A DNA stretch of 64,000 nt from Climacium dendroides (lineage: Eukaryota > Streptophyta > Bryopsida > Hypnales > Climaciaceae): assembly GCA_950106755.1 (NCBI GenBank), contig OX467091.1, forward strand, positions 18,865,538 to 18,929,537, given 5' to 3'. The position numbers were made by a program, and so were the translations under genes. The notes under the pieces are model-generated. The model searched no databases, had not been told where the DNA came from, and saw only the letters and a list, made by a program, of their open reading frames with translations. Positions within the stretch are counted from its first letter, which is position 1. Each line of letters starts with the position of its first letter. This document shows, one piece after another, positions 25,658 through 37,877 of this stretch.

Positions 25658-26394
25658 ATGGTATTGGCATCTTGTAAACATTCAATACCAACAAGAAAGA
25701 AACATGCGCTCTATGACATCCATTAGATGGTTGTTGCCTATAGCATAGCAAACCTAAAGTTTAGTCTCAAAGCTTGTTATTTTGCACTTCCTTACAACAA
25801 TTTATACTTTCTTTCTAATATTTTTTGCACAATTGTAAGCCAAACACTAATTGAAAAAGGACTATCAATGACTAGCATTAATGACTACAAAACTAGTTAT
25901 TTAAGATACTTATAAACTAGAAAATGACTAAAATCTATTTGAGGGTTTTAGTCATTCCAGTCAAGCTATTTATTTGTAATGATTTATTTCTCATTGAGTT
26001 GTTAATGTAGAAGTTCATCAGCCTTTGGTGTTGATAGGATTGTTGTATTGGCTAGTATGGTTGATTAATTTTGAATGATGTGGACTATGGTTTGTGAACT
26101 TGTCTGTTGGGTGGATGTAAGTGGTGATTAAGTATTGTTGATGTAGTAGGTGTTGTCCAATGTGACTGCTTACTTATCTACTACAGTAGATGTGATTGAT
26201 GATTGGATATTATTGATGTGGCAATCATAATCAAATGTGGTTATTGATGTGGCAAAAGTTACAAACAATTGCTTAGTTGACATGGCATCAATTCTAATCA
26301 TTTTAAGTCAATTGCCAACCATTGTCCAGTCATTTTTAGTCATATGTTGATTATGCAATAGTTGTGTATATAACTACTAATTACATGAAATTTC

Positions 26395-26490
26395 AGCCCT
26401 CTGGAGGGTTGTGAGTTCTCGACAGTTTCTAAACTACGAGAACTACCTTGCAGAGGGCCATAGGAGCTTGCTGACGTGGTTGAGAGACTA
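26395..26490. repeat. Two adjacent foldbacks
   Basis: The first is GCCCTCTG ... GTTCTCG pairing with CGAGAAC ... CAGAGGGC (about 26396-26460; arms of 22-26 nt with a small bulge and a loop of about 15 nt). The second is GACGTGGT pairing with ACCACGTC (about 26473-26496) around a 9-nt loop. They are unusually GC-rich for the surroundings. They could be parts of a foldback element or an RNA-level structure. Confidence 0.55.
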
Positions 26491-26859
26491 CCACGTCGAA
26501 AAAAAATGAATTTTTTTTCAACTTTTTTCTTCATTTCAAGATTATAAATTTTTTTTTAATTTTTTTTTATTGGGAACAGCCATTTCCTAGAATCTGTGAG
26601 GGAGACTAGCATTGGGAACGGGCCTGAAACAGCCCTCCCGGATCCCTAGAAATCATCTAATGTACTGTCATTGATTAGATATTTCACAATTGCAAATATA
26701 GAAATAAGAAGTAAGAAGATTTCAACACATTTATTTTTGTCATTTTTTTATTAGATATGTTGATTCATGTAAGTGATTTGAAACATAGTGCAATCATAGT
26801 GCAATCATAGAGACACATTGTAGTCATGTTGCAATTATACTATAGTTACTTCACTTTTA

Positions 26860-27088
26860 GGAAGGGCTAAAAAAACCTATTTTTTGAAGTTTAGACTTAT
26901 AATCTTGCAATTAGTAGGGGTTTGTACTTTGAAACTTTTGAAACATATATTCAGATAAGTTTACAAAATGATCTTGCAGTTAGAATCCTTGAAGAATGCA
27001 AAATGATAAAGATTTTAGCTTTGCTTTGCCAAAGAGTATTTTGAAGCCTTCTTCCTACCTCTAAACATAAAATAACTTTAGGGGTTAA
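26860..27088 (+). mobile_element. Truncated TTAA-type element, right end
   Basis: This aligns with 44985-45220, the right part of the intact 43902-45220 element, through blocks such as TTTTGAAGTTTAG, CTTGCAATT and TTTGCTTTG. It ends AACTTTAGGGG followed by TTAA (27085-27088). The left part is missing. Confidence 0.6.
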
Positions 27089-27264
27089 TCTAATTGGTCA
27101 TTTCACTATCTATGAGATGGATTATATAAGTGTATAGAGTGGAACTTAGGAAACAAGAAGTTGAAAGACTTGTGAAAAATATATATAGAATTATGGCATG
27201 TTAATTTTAGCTTGCAAGGGTGTTGATCTTCTTCTATAGGTGTCAATGATCCTTCTCCATTCCT

Positions 27265-27840
27265 TTAATCTCTAAAGTACTAAGGCCTCTTTTCCATTAA
27301 AAACCACTCAAAACTATCATTTCTATAGCAAAGTGCAAAAAAAATTTAAAAGTTTTTTTTGCATATCTAAATATAGGATCTTGTACTAGACTAGTATACA
27401 AATGTGTGGCAAAAGTTTCACAAAATTTGACCATGTAAATTGCAAGATAATTGTGTTCAAAGTGAAGGAAACAAATTTTTCTACACCTTGCTCAACTACA
27501 TTATTTGGCTTTGAACCTTCATAACTTATAATTTTTTCTCTACTAATTTTGAATTTCTAATTTCATATGATAAAAAACTGAATTGAGAATCTAGAAAAAA
27601 AATTCAAAAAACACACACTTAGTTTCATTCATTAAAAATTTGTTAATCCCTAAAGGACCAGCCTTATGTTTTTGGCAATATAATTTTTTTGGACAAGTAC
27701 ATGTGATCGAAAATTTTATTTTTTTTCTTTGAAATTTTTATAAAAATTGTGGACAAAGAGTAGCTTTAAGACCCAACAATTTTCATACCTTTTGACTACA
27801 TGGTTAAAAAGTTATTATGTGATATGTATTTTTTTGGTGA
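27265..27840. mobile_element. Composite of two TTAA-type element pieces in succession
   Basis: A left terminus, TTAA then TCTCTAAAG (27265), starts a piece sharing ACTAAGGCCT and TTTTCCAT with the 18035 copy. A second left-type terminus, TTAA then TCCCTAAAGGACC (27643), opens a segment up to about 27835. That segment is the reverse complement of 41210-41404, including the ACTTTTTAACCATGTAGTCA block. One element probably inserted into, or recombined with, another. Confidence 0.55.
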
Positions 27841-28628
27841 TTTAGATGCTATTTGTACCAAAATAATGGGCCCTCCACCACACCCTTGGAACAAAAATAT
27901 ATTAAAAGGGTGGCAACTCATCCATTGTACTCAACAATTAAGGGCTTGTTTAATCCAAAAACTTTGGGTTGGATCCCTAGGAAATAGAGTGTTTTCATTG
28001 GTTCTTTGCTTTTGTTTTAGATCTACAACTATCTTCCAATGAAAACATTGCATTTCTTTGGGCTCCAACTTAAATTTTTTGGGTGTAAGGTAGCAGCACC
28101 TATAAGTATCACAGCACCCATAACTGCCACCTTTTAAATCTTCAAAAACTATGGGAAGTCAATAGATGTGATTACAAGGATGTACTACATTTGAATATTA
28201 GACCCTAGTGTTGGTATTAGGTGCATCTATAATTGACTCTTTAAAAATTCACAAGTTATACTCAAAGTGTCCAAAAAATACATTTGAAAATGCATTGGAA
28301 TTTTTTTCTCTTGCTAGTAGGGTCTACTGATTTGTTGAATGTCTATTAATAGACATCATATCCAAAACCCTTAAGTTGATGGTTATGGGTGCTACTACCT
28401 TATAGCGTTTTGGGATTTTTTCACTTAGATTTCACCTTGACTATTTTGGACGTTGGAGCGCTACCCATGTAGAGGGATTAATTTAAGGTGGAACTACTCA
28501 ATACCACCATTTACCCAATTTTGCCACCTACAGGTTTTTCCCATTTCTGTCATTGTTCCATCTATTACCACAATCTTATTAATCCTTCATCATGATAGCA
28601 ATGCACTTTGGGAGCGGACACATCAGCC

Positions 28629-28690
28629 CATGCTTCAACAATGGTCTGGTCATGCTTCAACAATGGTTTGGTCATGCTTCAACAAGGATC
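28629..28690 (+). repeat. 22-bp tandem repeat, about 2.7 copies
   Basis: The unit CATGCTTCAACAATGGTYTG plus GT starts at 28629, 28651 and 28673. The third copy is partial and diverges after CATGCTTCAACAA. Confidence 0.9.
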
Positions 28691-29139
28691 TACTCACAAT
28701 TTTACATTTTAGCTTTGAAAAATCACAAAAAATTCAATTCTTGTCAGAATGTCTTCATTATTTTTGCAATTGACTTCAAATGGCTTCATAGAGTGTCAAC
28801 GTGTCTTAAGTACACATGTTTAACTTTGATTTGCTAACGCACTTGAAGGACACATACTGATTTGCTGACAACTGATTTTTGCGCACTTCAATTTTGGGTG
28901 CAGTTCCAGTGGTCTAGGGACCCGCCACTTTTGAAAAATCATAAAAATTACATATCACATTAGAAAAATCTTTTTTTTAATTTTTTTTTAATATTCATGA
29001 TTTTCTCTTGCTCATACTACAAAAATATTAGTTTTAAGAAAATAGGCCTCCAGCTATGCTGAATTCCTCATTTTGACGATTTTGGGTGCCTTCACCTTAG
29101 ATAGCAAATCTGTGTGGTAATGGATAGTTCTACCTTATG

Positions 29140-29600
29140 CCAAATCTCAAATCTCAGCCTCACGTACAGGACAGCCCCGTATTATAATTTCCAGTGCCCT
29201 TGAAACTTGTCCTTTACGACAAGGTTCAGTGCCGACTGTTCCGTTGAGGTGACAGAGCCTAACAGTAGGTAGCTCTGCCCAACAAGCTGCTCCCCCCCTG
29301 CCCCCTGCCCCTGCCCCGCTTGACTGCCCCAAGTCAACAATCCGCTGACATTCGCAGAAATCAGTAATATTTTCGATAGTCGGGCAGTCGTCCGCCCACC
29401 AATCCGCTTCGGCCATCAGCTGCCCTGTCCCACATGACCGTTGGAAATTCCGCCGCTTCAGGCAGGCAAATCCCCGCCGAAGCTGCCACCTGCACCCTTT
29501 CAATCACTAGTAAATTACGAAATCGCGGCACCCGAAATCAGAGGCTCAGGCTTGCATGTGGATAAGCGCCCCCCTGGCCGGCCAGTGTGATCCCAGAAGG
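29140..29600 (-). other. GC-rich island of unknown nature
   Basis: This is a sharp rise in GC within AT-rich DNA, with a C-run block (about 29291-29320). A 118-aa minus-strand frame (29147-29503) is Cys- and Arg-rich and contains an acidic Trp-rich stretch (ADWWADDCP), but it matches no family I know. It could be a gene fragment or the body of an unrecognised repeat. I do not call it a gene. Confidence 0.35.
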
Positions 29601-32600
29601 GTTCAGGGTAATTAGCCAAATGTTCATTTTCGGAAGATTTTTTTTGAATTTACACTGAAGGCATGAAAAAAATTAAGTAGAAACCGAGCGAAATTTAGCC
29701 AGTATTGGGATCGCTGCTTATTTGCTTGTTGTTGTGGCTGTTTTGTTTTGCAACATGATGGAGGTTTAAAAATTACTGAGGAAACGGAATATTTTGAAAA
29801 AAAAAATGTATTGTCAGAAATCAACAATTACAAATTAATTTCAATGGAGGATGACATGATCCAATTTTTGAATGAATGTAAGGTAGACACCCCCCAAAAA
29901 ACGTCACTTTTTGCTAATGTTTTTATTATTATGGGATGAGTTCAATTTTTATTGATTTTCGTGTTGGCAATGCAAGTGAAAGGAGGTTTAAATACAACAA
30001 AGAATGCAGCATTTGGATACCGTATGCAAGTTATCAAAGTTAGGAAGGTTTAAATTTTTTGGGGGTAGAGGTTCTTGAAATGTTTCTTCCACATTATTAG
30101 GTAGATATAGATTTTGGAGATGTACACAAAGGGAAGATGGCCGTTTGTGATAAATGGTGCATTTGGGAGGAGTCTAAAGTAATAGCCCCGGGACTAGGCT
30201 CAAGTCCTTGTACTCAAGAATTTCAAAGAACTTCTCCCATATGTATGTTTGGGATTGGGCATAGTGGTGATATTAGGCAATCAATACTCCATTACTTTAG
30301 AGAGGTCATCGCCTTATAGAAGTTCAGTTTAGAGAAGTTTTATTGTATGGTGTCATTTGGGGGAGCTACCTTATATACCTTATTCATCATCATTTCTAAT
30401 TTTTTTTTAAATATACAACTTACTACCAAGAATCCACGACCATGTTGTTGCAAAATGCAAATAGATTAATCTTGACTTCAACATTTTCTCAACAAGTGAT
30501 ACACTAATATTTGCAAGAATTTTTGTTCTCCTCATAAGTTAGATGATTGAGATATTGGCAATGTCATTGTACTTTGTATACACCAATATTTGCATTAATT
30601 TTGTTTTAAAAGTACAATGACATTGCCAGAATTTGTATGAATGTGCGGGCATTACTTTTGGATGAAAACGTGCTGCTTCATCCACAATCTACAGATTTCA
30701 AGGATGAAAACAGATTCAGTCATCACTCCAAACGAAAGGAACGAAACATTGGAAAACTGAAAGGGAAAAAGTACTGGCGCGGCGTGGAGGAACGTACTCA
30801 TGTTGTCAGCTGCCGCTGAAGCTTCATAAAAGTGCGATTAGCATTAAACACTGTTTGAATTCATTGAAGTGTGTGGAGATTTTTCAATTACGGCATTTAG
30901 TCTGACTCGCATGATCCGGAAGTGATCCCTTCGTCGCATCCTGCCTCAGTCTGTGCTTATTGTCTCCAGATAATGTTTATGGCTAGCCAGCGAATTGAAG
31001 GATATGTCACTTCTTCAATCTGCACTTTTCGTTACGTTCTTGATCACCAGCTCCATTGCTCTCTGCAGACCTAGCCTTTGCTTGTCGTGAAGAGAGATGC
31101 CGCAGCTAATTTCTTGAACAGGAGCATGCTTTCTTGAAATGCAGTTGAAAATTGACTCAGCTCCGAGATGATCATCATCATTCTGAGGCCTTAGCTGAAG
31201 CGGATGTGTTGGAGCTGGTCTCTGTGGAATTGAATGCGCTTTTATCGATTGAATGATTGTGATGATGGAGAATGTGTGGGATATGTGCTTAGGTTAGGGT
31301 AATTAGTTTGTGAGTAACCGGTTACGTTGTTGTTTTTCTCTAGTTCGGGAAGGTAATGGTTGTGTTCGTGGACATGGAGTGAAACTCAGGAAGACGTTGC
31401 CTGGCCGGGGATCAAGAGAGCCACCAACTTTCTTGTTCACTTTCCCTCAGGGTCGTTGACGGAGATTTTAACAGCTCCGTCAACGAGCATTTAAGGATAT
31501 GTACTGTGGATTTGACATCTGTTCCAACGTCGGAAAGATCATGCGTTTCTTTGCGTTTGTCATTTCAACGGAGTGCGTTGAGGGATCAGAGTAGAGCTTA
31601 TATCGATATTCAATCGCGAAGCGTTTCACCGGGGCTGCTAATTGTATTGATCCGCTATTTTGTGAGGGAGTGCTACAGGTTTGGAAAGGGAATTTGCTGC
31701 GTTGCGTCCCCAGAGTGTCGGGGAGAAAGGCGTTGGCTCTACTATCTTCTATTTTAGATTCTAAATATTTGCTATCGACGGTCCTAACAGATTTCTTGAA
31801 GGAGCAGACAGTGTCGGCTGTGTAGTAGAAAACGATAGTGTACAAAGAATTCGTGTCAGTTGGATTTCCGACAGCTAGTTCGTTTCAGATTCATTGAGAC
31901 CTGTGTGTTTCGACCCATTCTCCAGCTGTCCGGAAGTTGGAGCTCGGTTTGCACTATATTCGTGGTGTGTGTGACCATGCGATGGCCATATAAGGACCTG
32001 GAAACCATGATCGAACTGTTCTTCGTTGCGAAATCCTCGAGGCTTGCGATATTAACTAATCGGCAGTACTCTTCCACAACCTCTGCTGGTGTGAAAGTCT
32101 CTGCAGCTTCTCTCCTCGTTGTTGTTAGCCCGGATTGCTCGACTGGTGTGAAGTCATAAAAATTGAAGTTCTGAAAGAACACGAAGGCAGCGAAGTTGAT
32201 TGGACGGTGAACTTGGTGAATACATATAAATGTTTTTGATTTGAGTGAAATCTTCCAGCATTATAATTGGTTCGAAAGAACGAGTACAATAGCGTAATTG
32301 CTTACAGATGTATTGAATGCAGCTTTCTTCACGCTGGTCCAGCCCTTTGTCTTGAAAGTCGTTGTCCTCCCCCTCCCATTGCTTTGAATACCGGCAGGGA
32401 CAATATAGAATTTCTCATGTGTACACTGTGCGTGCTCTTCTTCAGAACTTGGAACTGAGAGAAGAGAGGGCTATCAACCCGAACGAAAGCTTGATGTGCT
32501 TAGTCTGGTGGCGCGTTGTGTTGCTAGTTCGAATGTCCAAGCAGCAGAAGACCACTCTCTGTCTTTGAGGTCTTGTAGAATTTCTTAAACTATAAGTTAC

Positions 32601-32883
32601 CAGCTAGAATTCGCAGCGTGAGAGAATCGACCGCATATTGAGAACCTTGAGATTGAACTGACATCTAGTCAGTGGACTAGTAATTGGCCTCAGGCTTCAG
32701 CAGAAGCACTTCCATGCAAGAAATAATCCTGACTTGTGTGTATCATCGTACTAAGGATTTGCTCTCAGAATACAGGTTGCACGTGATCATGCAATGCTAA
32801 ACGACAGAGAGCAAGAGGTTCAGTGGAGGACCTTTGCAGGAGAGAAGAAGCCCTACCACCACTATTACAACAGATGCTTCCTT
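29600..32883 (+). promoter_or_regulatory. Upstream region and probable 5' leader of the FEI-like kinase gene
   Basis: Up to about 30600 this is AT-rich with no gene. It includes a perfect inverted repeat at 30557-30627. From about 30630 to 32883 GC rises and stays at genic levels up to the kinase start codon, with several splice-like sites such as ATACAG|GTTGC near 32770. The overlapping frames on both strands (for example 31480-31845 minus and 31856-32182 minus) have no family signature. I read it as promoter plus an intron-bearing 5' UTR. Confidence 0.45.
30557..30627. repeat. Perfect 19-bp inverted repeat with 33-nt loop
   Basis: The left arm GGCAATGTCATTGTACTTT (30557-30575) is exactly complementary to the right arm (30609-30627). 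It lies about 2.25 kb upstream of the kinase start codon. Perfect pairing suggests selection or recent origin. The candidates are a small foldback transposon, a short hairpin RNA source or a cruciform site. Confidence 0.85.
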
Positions 32884-35800
32884 ATGAGGACCCTGAGCTC
32901 ATGCTGTATCTACTTATTGTTTACGACCTTATTCCTGCAAGTCCCTACCTACGCGTTGTCGCCAGATGGTAAAAATCTATGAACCATCAATTATACATTT
33001 AGGCTTCGGAACATGGACAGTTCTTATCAGCAATGCCGCGCCTCACAACTTCCATGATCGGATATTAGTACTTGCGGCTGTATGTCAATATAGAGTGCCT
33101 TGTTTGTATGTTCTCACCTCCGAGCTAGCAAACCGTTTGCATCGTTACTCCTGCTGGTATGTGAGTATGCAAGCAACCTGATATGCAAGTAGTAGATTCT
33201 GCAGTTCTCAGGACTCTGCCGGTTGTGAAATCTTAGTCGCATTTCCCTCGAGGACAACGGATATACGTGGGCAACAACTGGTATTGATACTTCAATTTTC
33301 TGTGTCTCAGGGGAAGCGCTGTTAGCCTTTAAGCGAGGTTTGTTTAACGCCAATAAGATACTCAGGAGCTGGAACGAATCCCATCCTAATCCATGCTTGT
33401 GGTGGGGTGTCACATGCCTCCCTCAAAGTGATCGAGTTTACATGCTGTAAGACATTTTCATCAACATGCTATTCTAATTGTTAGCTGTCTGACCCGGTGG
33501 ACTTCGCCTGAGGCCCAAGAGTTTTCTGTGACATTAGGAAATAGTCATTCGTCTGGTATGTTCAGTGTGATTAAGAGACTGAAGGCACAGGGATTGACGC
33601 CCATCCTTTATCTACAGAGAGAGTTACAACTCACATTTAAAACTCCAGTGCGGAGAGTTTTCAATCCATTGCTAGTCAACTTCACCTTTTTTTTTTGTGT
33701 AGGAACATTCCTCGTCGAAATTTGCGAGGGTTTATATCACCAGAAATTGGGAAGCTTGATCAGCTTCAAAGACTGTAAGGACTTCAGACATTGCTCAGCA
33801 TCTATCCCACCATAATGCAATCTTCACTTTGATAACGACATATACTTCGATTTCCACTTGTCTTTCATTAATGCTTCGACTTCCTCTCTCTGCAGGGGCC
33901 TTCATTACAACAAATTTTATGGCCCCATTCCGTGGGAGATAAGCAAATGCACCAATCTAAAAGCATTGTAAGTTTCCTATGGCTCAATGTTCCTCCCTTC
34001 TTGCTAGCATGCTAATTATTCCACATCTTCGAGAAGGAGTAGACACCACGTGGGGGTACCTTTTCATTGCATCCTATTTTTCGCAATGAGAGCAGTAAAA
34101 TACATTTTAATTGTCGTGGAGTTATGTTCTTAAATCAACTGAAGCATTGATAAAAGTGTAAAATGGTCATTACGAACTTCAATTTCAAGTTTGCTTCGTA
34201 CATGCAGTACAGTATAAGAAGCGATTTAATGCAAACTTGATATTTTGGTCTTTGATTCAGGTACTTGCGAGGAAATTTTCTCACGGGTAGGATTCCTGGG
34301 GAGCTCGGCAATCTGCAGAACCTCAAAATATTGTGAGTGGCTCATTTCATTGAAAATCGCTCCAAATCGGAGAGGCATCACTCCTTGAAAGTAATCCGAA
34401 TTACTCGTTTATTTATTGAAGGCATGGCACTAAGAGATACACTGCAAGAAAATCGCTTTAGGGCTTAGGGTTTAGATTCTACAGAAATTGTGCCAGCATG
34501 ATCCCCTCGCAGATTCTGTTCAGCACTTAAGGAAAGAATTGACATTGTCATTGCCCACATTTTTGTAGGGATATTTCTAACAATGGGTTGACCGGCAGCA
34601 TCCCCCAATCTATCGGGCGCCTGTCACAGCTCATATTTCTGTAAGGGCCGCCACTTCTTGGGTTTATTTGCTCTCATGCCTGTTTCACATATTCCCAGTT
34701 ATCTTATTTAGCCTCAAGAAATAAGCACAGAAGAAATCGTTGATCACACATTTCAGACCCTCGTTGCCCCTCGCATCCATCGTCCAAATATGTGCCGGTC
34801 AACTACCCCTAATCAGCAACATTGAAATCGGCAACGTTACATGTTGGATTTTCTGTATCTCCTGAGGAAAATCTGGAGTTTTTCTTTGCGCAGGAATATC
34901 TCGGCCAACTTCCTTGTCGGAAGGATACCCACAGTCGGAGTGCTGGCAAATTTCGGCATTCACTCGTGAGCTTATGAAATCCTGGGTGATTAAATCATTA
35001 TCTAGTTGTTTATTTCCCAGTCATGATTCTATTATTTCATTTGATCAATTTTAACAGTTCATTATCGTCGTCCAGGTTCTCTTCAAATCCTGGACTATGT
35101 GGACTCCAAGTCAATGTCTTATGCCAGAGTATTCCTCCCAGCAGTACTCCAAACACCTCAGTACTCCAACCTCCTGACATTTCTCCAGCTCCAGCTGTTG
35201 AACCCCTGCCTTTAGCAGGTAAACTTCTAGCACACTTACTGATGGTCATCTGTGTTGAATTATCTATTCGTGGTTGGCATTGGTTTGCAACAAAGGGTAT
35301 GGAGAATGCTTGCCATAGTTCTGACAACAAAAAGATGTGGCGAAATCTAGGACTGACGAATGGATCAACAGCTGCCGGAGGCTATGCAAACAGCCTTTTG
35401 ATAAGCGCCATGGGCACCGTTGGCATTGCTCTCCTGGTAGCTGTCGTATGCTGCCTGGGCTTCTTCATTTACAAGAAGCGTTGCAGTAATCAAGAGGTCC
35501 AAGTCAACAATACAGATGGTATCTTTCCTTCCTTCTGATTTCAAAGTCGACCATGGGTTGTGGTCATCTATATCTGACTTAATAAATTCTGGTCTTGTAT
35601 TAAATAATGCACTACATTGTCTGATCATTGACAAGTCGATCTCTTGGTTTCTGCTTTGCAGGTTCTAAATTGGTGATGTTCCATAGTGATTTGCCCTACA
35701 CTAAAGATAAAGTAATCAAGAAGATAGAAAGCTTAGGCGATTCGGACGTAATTGGATCCGGTGGATTTGGGACCGTGTACCGCTTAGTCATGGATGACGG

Positions 35801-37420
35801 TTGCATGTTTGCTGTTAAGAGAATTGTGAAACAGGGGGTGAGTTCCTCGCGATTGTTCGAGCAAGAGTTGGGAATTCTAGGAAGTTTTAAGCACCGAAAC
35901 TTGGTGAATCTGCGTGGCTACTGCAATGCGCCTTCAGCCAACCTGTTGATCTATGACTACTTAACGCAAGGAAACCTTGACGACAATTTACACGGTAGTC
36001 GCGCTTTTCTGTCATATTTTGAATTTGGGGACATTGGTATAAACTTGTCAATATCCATTCGTTGAGGATCAAGATCGTCTACATAAAGAAAAACTGAACA
36101 GTGATTTGCGCTTCTAGCCTAAGATTTTGTTGAATAAATCGCGGAAAACGAACATTCCAGGCTTTTAAGACTTCTAGTTCATTGGCAACGTGTGACTGCA
36201 ACATCACCATTTTAATTCGATCTTGACTGCAGAGAGATCGCCAACTCAGGAGCGACTAAGCTGGAATACACGAATTAAAATTGCGATCGGTTCAGCTCGA
36301 GGAATTGCTTATCTTCACCACGATTGCGTTCCCCGAATCATTCACCGGGACATCAAGTCCAGCAACGTTCTCTTAGACGAGAATTTGGAGCCTCATGTGT
36401 CCGATTTTGGCTTGGCAAAGCTATTGGAGGACAATTCCTCTCATGTAACAACCATTGTTGCTGGCACATTTGGCTATCTGGCACCGGGTAAGTGCTTCTC
36501 CATCCAATTTCCGAATCTCGCGACATGTGAAGGGTCTGACTTGAAGGGTTTCAATGGGTTTCACAGGTGTTATTTCTGCTTCAGGTAACTAATCCTTACG
36601 CTGCCCGTTACGAAGGTACTAACTGACAGAGCGTATGAGATGTTTGTGCAGAGTACATGCAAAGTGGGCGGGCCACAGAGAAGGGTGACGTCTATAGCTA
36701 CGGTGTCATGCTACTGGAGTTGATCAGCGGCAAGCGGCCCACTGACGCTTCGCTCATTGAGAAAGGATTGCACTTAGTTAGTTGGGTAAGGATTCTCGAT
36801 CGCAGTCTTGTAATCTATCTATATACATGTCCCACTCCAGGATGTTGAAGCCCTGTCTTGAATTGCGAGGATTAACATCGCTTGCTTGTGGCGTTATTTT
36901 CCCCTACCCTTGAGGTCAAAGTGCATTCGGTATATTTTTCCAAATCTATGCTCTAATTTCAATGTAATAATGTTACGTATCTATTCATTATCCAGATTTA
37001 GTACGTCTCTGCGGTCTCGCTATTGGGTACACGCTTGGAATTAGCTGATCTTGCCTTGCAATCAAAGGACCATCTCCAAGAAATCTAGATAGCGGTAGGA
37101 AAATGTTTTAAAAGATAATTGTTTTCGTTCATTTATGTGAGCACCCTTGTTTTGTGTTTGTCTCGCAGGCCACTGCTTGCATCCGAAGCAACCAAATAGA
37201 GGAACTTGTGGAGAAGAGTTGCTTAGAAGAAGTTCCAATAGAGCGCATTGAATCCACCCTACGGATTGCTTTGCAGTGTATATCCCCGACGCCGGAGGAG
37301 CGGCCCACCATGGACAGGGTCGTGCAGTTACTCGAAGCTGACTCACTCTCCAGTTGTCCGAGTGACCTCAGCAACTTTTACAACTCTCCAATGTCCGATC
37401 AAGGTGGTCGTGAGCGTTAG
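32884..37420 (+). CDS. FEI-like leucine-rich repeat receptor kinase (13 exons, about 614 aa)
   Basis: The exons are 32884-32968, 33311-33446, 33703-33774, 33896-33967, 34261-34332, 34569-34640, 34894-34965, 35076-35218, 35372-35518, 35662-35994, 36233-36487, 36652-36785 and 37169-37420, all GT-AG and in phase. Residues 1-24 are a signal peptide. About 29-74 form the N-terminal LRR cap (WWGVTC). Five 72-nt exons each encode one leucine-rich repeat. A Pro/Ser linker follows, then one membrane helix (about 249-274) and a kinase with glycine loop GSGGFG (322-327), Lys343, HRD (439-441), DFG (459-461) and the [19 protein letters not shown] activation segment. The length and motif order match Arabidopsis FEI1/FEI2 (about 590 aa), plasma-membrane kinases linked to cell-wall synthesis and anisotropic growth. 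All catalytic residues are present, so an active kinase is expected. The intron at 35219-35371 is 153 nt and open in frame; if retained it would add 51 aa before the helix. Confidence 0.9.
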
Positions 37421-37877
37421 AGTAGGTCCCCCGCTTCTTCTTTATTGTACATTACCACATTATTATTCAGAGAAGCACACCTAGGAACATGAAATTCACG
37501 ACATTCTGAGCAGAGTGACTACTATACCAGGTACCAATTAGTAAAAGCCCAAATTTACAGCCACGTCCACACAAGTAATGATACACATTATAAGTGGGCA
37601 TTATTTCGTTACAATTACAACAAAATTAGCATTCAAAGCAGCATGAGTTGAGAGAAGGGAAATAAAATCAACCAGCAGATGTTTTTTTTTATTATTGAGC
37701 AGTGTTCCTGTTTTTCAAATCACTGAAATTCCACACAAATTACTTATTCATCACCACTGCCGGTGACTACGAAAGCCAGGAACAGTGCACACTTCAAACC
37801 CAGCTGCACTGTCTACTGAAAAGCAAATTCAAGAATGTAGGCCCACACTACATCCATGATGCACATGAACTGTGCAT
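37421..37877. other. Shared 3' flank between convergent genes
   Basis: The kinase stop (37420, plus strand) and the metallothionein stop (37878, minus strand) face each other across 457 bp, which must hold both 3' UTRs. No frame in between is supported. The two transcripts may overlap at their tails. Confidence 0.6.

Larger units (their letters stand above)
25660..29140. other. Gene-free AT-rich region with element remnants and foldbacks
   Basis: No supported gene. It holds a GC-richer foldback island (26395-26650), a truncated TTAA-type element ending at 27088, a composite of two further TTAA-type pieces (27265-27840) and a 22-bp tandem repeat (28629-28690). The reading frames at 27800-28042 and 28453-28837 have no recognisable features. 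Confidence 0.5.
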
